Assembly: GCF_046630445.1 (NCBI RefSeq)
Contig: NC_092333.1
Coordinates: forward strand, 706,071,501 to 706,135,500
Direction of reading: 5' to 3'
DNA: 64,000 nucleotides
Origin: Rutidosis leptorrhynchoides
Lineage: Eukaryota > Streptophyta > Magnoliopsida > Asterales > Asteraceae
The translations under genes were made by a program, and so were the position numbers. The notes beneath the pieces were generated by a model that worked only from the letters and a program-made list of their open reading frames with translations, was not told where the DNA came from and searched no databases. Below, piece by piece: positions 59,970 through 64,000 of the stretch (position 1 is its first letter; every line of letters begins with the position of its first letter).

Positions 59970-61174
59970 GTTTGGGTGGTCAAAATCAAGTGATGAGTCG
60001 GTCTCAAATTGCTCGAGCTTTAGATTTATATCCGGAATTGGATAATATCCGACTTCCGAATTATTTGATTTGGACTGAATTTTACAAGCAGGTGCCTTTT
60101 AACACTGTTGCTTTTTGGGGTAGATTCACTGGAGGTGAAATTTTTCATGCAGGAAGAGTAAGTTATGAGAAAATTAAATTACCATTCGATCGGTTGTTGC
60201 AAAGGTTGGTGGCTTGTACTTTTAATGCGCGGGTAAATGGGAATGAGAAACCAAATAATAAGGATTTGTGGTACATGGATCAAATCAAGAGGGGGAAGCA
60301 TACTGACATTTTTGGTTCTATCGCTACTTACTTAAGCAAATGTGCAAGTGATACGGCTCCTGGAAAGAAGCTTTTGGGTTGCCATTATATTACTATATTT
60401 GCGAGGAAGTTGAATGTGGATTTAAGCAGGTTGTGTACGACAGATCAGAGTATGCCAGTTTTTGGTTCGATGTTCTATATTAATGGGAAGATTTTGATGC
60501 ACGGTTTTGAAAATCGATTGGTGATGTATCGGGAACCTGTGGGTTCTGGTGCGGCAGGTACGAGTGCAGCTGGGGCTGCAGGTGGTTCTTCATCGGGACC
60601 TAGCGCGGGAGCTGGTCCATCAGCTAGTACACATTTTGAAGGTTCTTGGTACCCGAGTCAGGAAGGTTGGGACAGTCTGATAAACAGCGTGAACAGAATG
60701 GGTTTAGATTACGGTGATGTTGCAGGTCAGGTAGAGAATCATGTGTATCAGTATACTATGGATCAAGCTGATAATGCGGAATTTCATCGTGACATTCGTA
60801 GGCATACTGAGGTGGTGGAAAGGCATAATGAAGAGGTTAGTCGACACAATGCTCAGATGTGGGAGAGTCAGCAGCGAACGGAGGAGCTCGCAAGAGCTAA
60901 TCATTATGATACAGGGGTGATTGCATATGGTGTCGATTGGTAGCGCCATAATTCGCGTTTTTATTTTTCTAACCCGGAGCAGTATTATGGTATGGCGAGT
61001 CAGGAGTCGGTTTATTATTATGATCAGAACCGTCCTGAGCATCCGTCGCGTAATAGAGAGACAGAGGCTATAAGGGACGCACAGTTGAGGTTCCAGCAGG
61101 AGTATCCGGGCGGGCGACTGAGCAGGAGCGGTTCGGGAACCTATGGATGGCTGTTTGATGATTACCAGGGTTGA
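59970..61174 (+). pseudogene. ATHILA-family ORF of element G (5' side replaced by F, internal stop)
   Basis: The frame is open from the F junction to TAG 60,941, then continues in the same frame to TGA 61,172. The N-terminal part (S-R-A/L-x-L-Y-P-E-L-D style, G-R-F-T-G-G-E-I-F-H-A-G, K-H-T-D-I-F-G-S-I-A-T-Y-L, G-C-H-Y-I-T-I-F-A-R-K-L) resembles the plant ATHILA ORF-1 family. An Ala/Gly/Ser linker (about 60,547-60,630) separates it from a helical, charged C-terminus shared with 3073-3684. No signal peptide or fusion motif is evident in what remains. The role of this protein is unknown; an envelope-like role has been proposed for its position only. Confidence 0.75.
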
Positions 61175-61280
61175 GGGCCTGCGTGCCTGTTGATCATGTT
61201 TTATTTGTTTGCAAGCATTTTATTTGGTTCTGTACTTTGATAACTATTTTCTTTAATTATGTACTGTGGATTTATTCAGG

Positions 61281-61317
61281 GACAAGGCGTTTCGGCATCG
61301 GGTGGTGCCACCTTGTC
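61281..61317 (+). other. Conserved stem-loop, G copy
   Basis: GACAAGGCG...CACCTTGTC; see the D copy at 3791-3827. Confidence 0.5.
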
Positions 61318-62170
61318 TCATTTATGTAGTTCGTTTGTTTTTCTTTTCTCAGGTTTGTTGGTGAAACAATTTTTCAAGTCTGGCATTAAGTTCAGCAAAA
61401 CTGCATGATTGATGATATTGGTGTGACGATCGGGAATGGACGATGTTCTTATGCTGGCAGTCAGTTCAGCGCCATCTGTCACTGGCATTCTGCGATCAGT
61501 GGTTAAGCTCGATAAGTTTTTATATTTTCTTTCTCACATAACCCTTTCGATTTTTATCTATTTTTTATCTCAAGTAATGGGGACATTATTTGATCTCAAG
61601 TGTGGGATGGGGGATGTAAAATCTCTCGGGTTGGTTGTTAATGGAATCATCATCATAGTAGTTTTAATCTAAAAAAAGACTTGACGTTCACGGGTTTTTG
61701 GTCGTAAAAAAAATATGAAAAAAAATTAGAAAAGTTAGCTTAAAAATAAAAAAAAAGTAGAAAAATAATTGAAAATTCGGCCAAAACCTTTGTTATGAAA
61801 ATTGGATTTGATTTGGCTTGGTATTTTATGGTATATATCGTTATTTAAAAGAAGCCAAAACCTTTGTTCCACATGTTTATTTTCTTGGACATGAAATCCT
61901 ACGAGTTCGGGGAACTCAATAGTAGGTCACCTGTACCAAAACGGGTGTAAACCGTGAGAGAGCGGTGATTGCATAGCGTGATTGTGACCGAATCACGTGC
62001 CAGAACAAAAACTTTTGGTTACTTGGTATAGCAGACTTCCGAAACTATACCATTTTATTATTACACCATCCAATGGTGTGATACTGTGGGAAGAGGAGCC
62101 TTGAGCTTCACTGGTGTTTTCCTTTTTAGGAACAATAGCTACGTGCTTGTGTTTGCTTAGACAACACAAC

Positions 62171-62189
62171 CCATAGCCAAAAGCTATGG
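62171..62189 (+). other. Conserved hairpin CCATAGC-caaaa-GCTATGG, G copy
   Basis: Identical to 4678-4696. Confidence 0.5.
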
Positions 62190-63368
62190 CACCCAAAGGT
62201 TTTTGGAATTTAAATCGAGTGTCAATTGAAATAGATTGGCACTCCCGAGTGAGTCAGATCCACTCATTAGGGAAGTAAAGTCTTCCGACCATTTCACTTG
62301 GTACGTATACCTCTTAAGCTGTACCATTTCATTACCCATAATTTCACGATGAGGTACTGTTAGAGGTGAAAGTCTTGAACTTTCAAAACATGTTCATTAT
62401 TTTGAATGTGAAATACTACATGAACATTGAAATTCATACGTAGGTCACTTGCACCAAGGCGAGTGTCAATCGTATGAACGGTGATAGTAGCGTGTGGTAG
62501 AAACCGGACCATGCGCTAGATCGAAAACTTTAACAGGGCGATCCTCATTGTTTCTCCTAACAAGGACAATGTTGTACCCGACCACTTTGTTTAACCACAC
62601 AGGATGTATCCATTCCATCCTAAAGGGAGTCAAGTCTCCTGAACGACACACTTGCTGATTTGTTTCAGAAGTTGTAGTCCAGACAAGTTGTAGGGTGACG
62701 AAAAATATTGAAAAGTCATTGCTAAAATCGACTGGAAATCTACCAGGCCTCAACGTCAAACAGAGAAACTTGTAGTCAAAGCTTATCTTAATGAGGGAGA
62801 TTTGCTAGCCAAATGGGAAGCGCACCATGATACACAAAATGTCAGTGATTGATCAGATTCCCCGTGGATAACCTCCGGAAAGGTAAGATATCAGCTTTTA
62901 AGCCTGATGAACTTCAATCTTTATGATTGACTTAACGGATTAGATGATTACCTCATGATTGTCAATGATATCTGGACGTAATGTGTATCCTCCTACGTAC
63001 ATTATTTTCTTACCGACATCTTACGATGTTAGGTATTGTGGGAGGCATTGGCTTGACCAATCGCGGGGTAGTTCGTATGGTTCTTTGGTTCGAGGGTTTT
63101 ACCTTCTCGGCTCATGGTTTCCACTTGTATCACGTTTAATATATTTGAAGACATTATCAGGTTCGAGATTCTCTACATTTATTTGGATTACATATTTAGT
63201 GCACGTTGTTCGAGTCATTATTATTGTGCCGATACTTTATTTAGGGACGTTGGAGATTTTGGGATTACAAGTGGAAGCCACATGGTTAATTTGTTGTCTT
63301 AAAACCGTGCCCATGCTAGTTGCTCTTTTGGTTCATGTTCGTTGGTTCTACTTACACTTATGAAGACG

Positions 63369-63468
<100 letters not shown>

Positions 63469-63490
63469 CAGACTCTAGTGTGGGGTGATT

Positions 63491-64000
63491 TGATATTGCA
63501 CATTTCTCATATATTTATCATGACAATATCCGTCATTTTTAGTCTAATTGGATACGGTTTTGGTTATTATTCGCGAGTATTATGAAGATTATGATTTGAG
63601 AGCTGAGAAGTGATTAATTGAGTGTTTTATGGAGTTTATGGCACGTTTACAGCAGTTTCTGTGTTATTGGGTGATTTGGGACGAGACCAAGACTTGGGAT
63701 ATACAAAAACAGTGAAGAATTGCTGAATACAGGGGTGCGCGCCGCGCATAAGGCTGCGCACCGCACGTTATAACTGCGAGAGAGATCAGTCAGCTTTGAA
63801 TATTGACAGCATGTTTTATTCGCTAGTGCGTGCCGCGCACTTTTCTGCGCGCCGCGCATAATAGGTCGGCCAGATTTTTATTTGCTATAAATAAGGTGCA
63901 GTTTTTATTCCAAGGGGAATCTTTTTCACAACCAATTTTGGGAGCTCTTAGGGCGATTTTTGGGCACTTTTGGGGAATTCCAAGGTTACTCTAACGCTCT
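63491..64000 (+). mobile_element. 3' LTR of G (first 510 bp; continues beyond the window)
   Basis: Starts TGATATTGCACAT and matches 46,682-47,190, including the GC-rich palindrome pairs and TATAAATA at 63,886. Differences from the 5' LTR concentrate at CpG positions. Confidence 0.9.

Noticed and set aside
62466-62759. Frames of 93-97 codons conserved between 4,979-5,260 and 62,466-62,759 (minus strand)
   Set aside because: Conserved in both elements but antisense to the 3' region and without recognisable motif; I kept it as non-coding, although selection on it could be tested.

Overview
The window is plant nuclear heterochromatin made almost entirely of nested LTR retrotransposons; I found no intact host gene. 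It is AT-rich, with long (TA)n and (AAT)n runs. Primer-binding sites match plant tRNA-Asp (Athila type) and initiator tRNA-Met (chromovirus type). There are three MITEs with diagnostic target duplications and a piece of chloroplast ndhF. A large-genome eudicot is likely. Asteraceae is my guess from the general look of the repeats, not something the sequence proves.

Left block (1-11,780). A minus-strand tRNA-Met element enters from the left edge; its 3.05 kb LTR (26-3072) sits inside the envelope-position ORF of an Athila-like Ty3 element, 'D'. D continues as a non-coding 3' region, a 2.2 kb LTR (5952-8125, carrying a hAT MITE), an Asp PBS and the first codons of gag. It then jumps into an inverted LTR piece (8359-8688), followed by a lone chromovirus-like LTR, 'E'.

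Central block (11,780-46,353) is a four-layer nest. The outer layer is 'C', a pol-less Athila-like element whose gag-like frame took in 738 bp of ndhF between 42-bp direct repeats without losing frame. C was split by 'B' (16,887-42,791, minus strand, TSD ATATA, two 4,449-bp LTRs). B's 3' LTR was then hit by a 1.18 kb PIF/Harbinger-type MITE (TSD TTA) and by 'A' (21,048-33,043, plus strand, TSD GTTTA, LTRs of 4.13 and 4.07 kb). The undisturbed B 5' LTR shows the empty site for both insertions. A and B are non-autonomous: a short serine-rich gag-position ORF, no pol, and a conserved antisense module with its own TATA box. C's 3' LTR also carries a 441-bp Mutator-type palindromic MITE.

Right block (46,682-64,000). 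'G' is an Athila-like element that still shows recognisable gag, protease, RT-RNase H, integrase and ATHILA-family ORF, all broken by stops, frameshifts and a 34-bp tandem duplication. A truncated minus-strand chromovirus-like element 'F' (about 55,000-59,969) is nested between its pol and ATHILA ORF. G's 3' LTR starts at 63,491 and leaves the window.

The most unusual signals are in the LTRs. A perfect 20-bp palindrome in the promoter of Athila-like C recurs, decayed, in an unrelated chromovirus LTR. Every family carries its own pair of palindromes or hairpins at corresponding places. Chromovirus LTR cores of different size are bounded by the same inverted 11-mer. tRNA-like Pol III boxes sit inside these LTRs. 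Copies of the plus-strand primer motif recur inside the elements.
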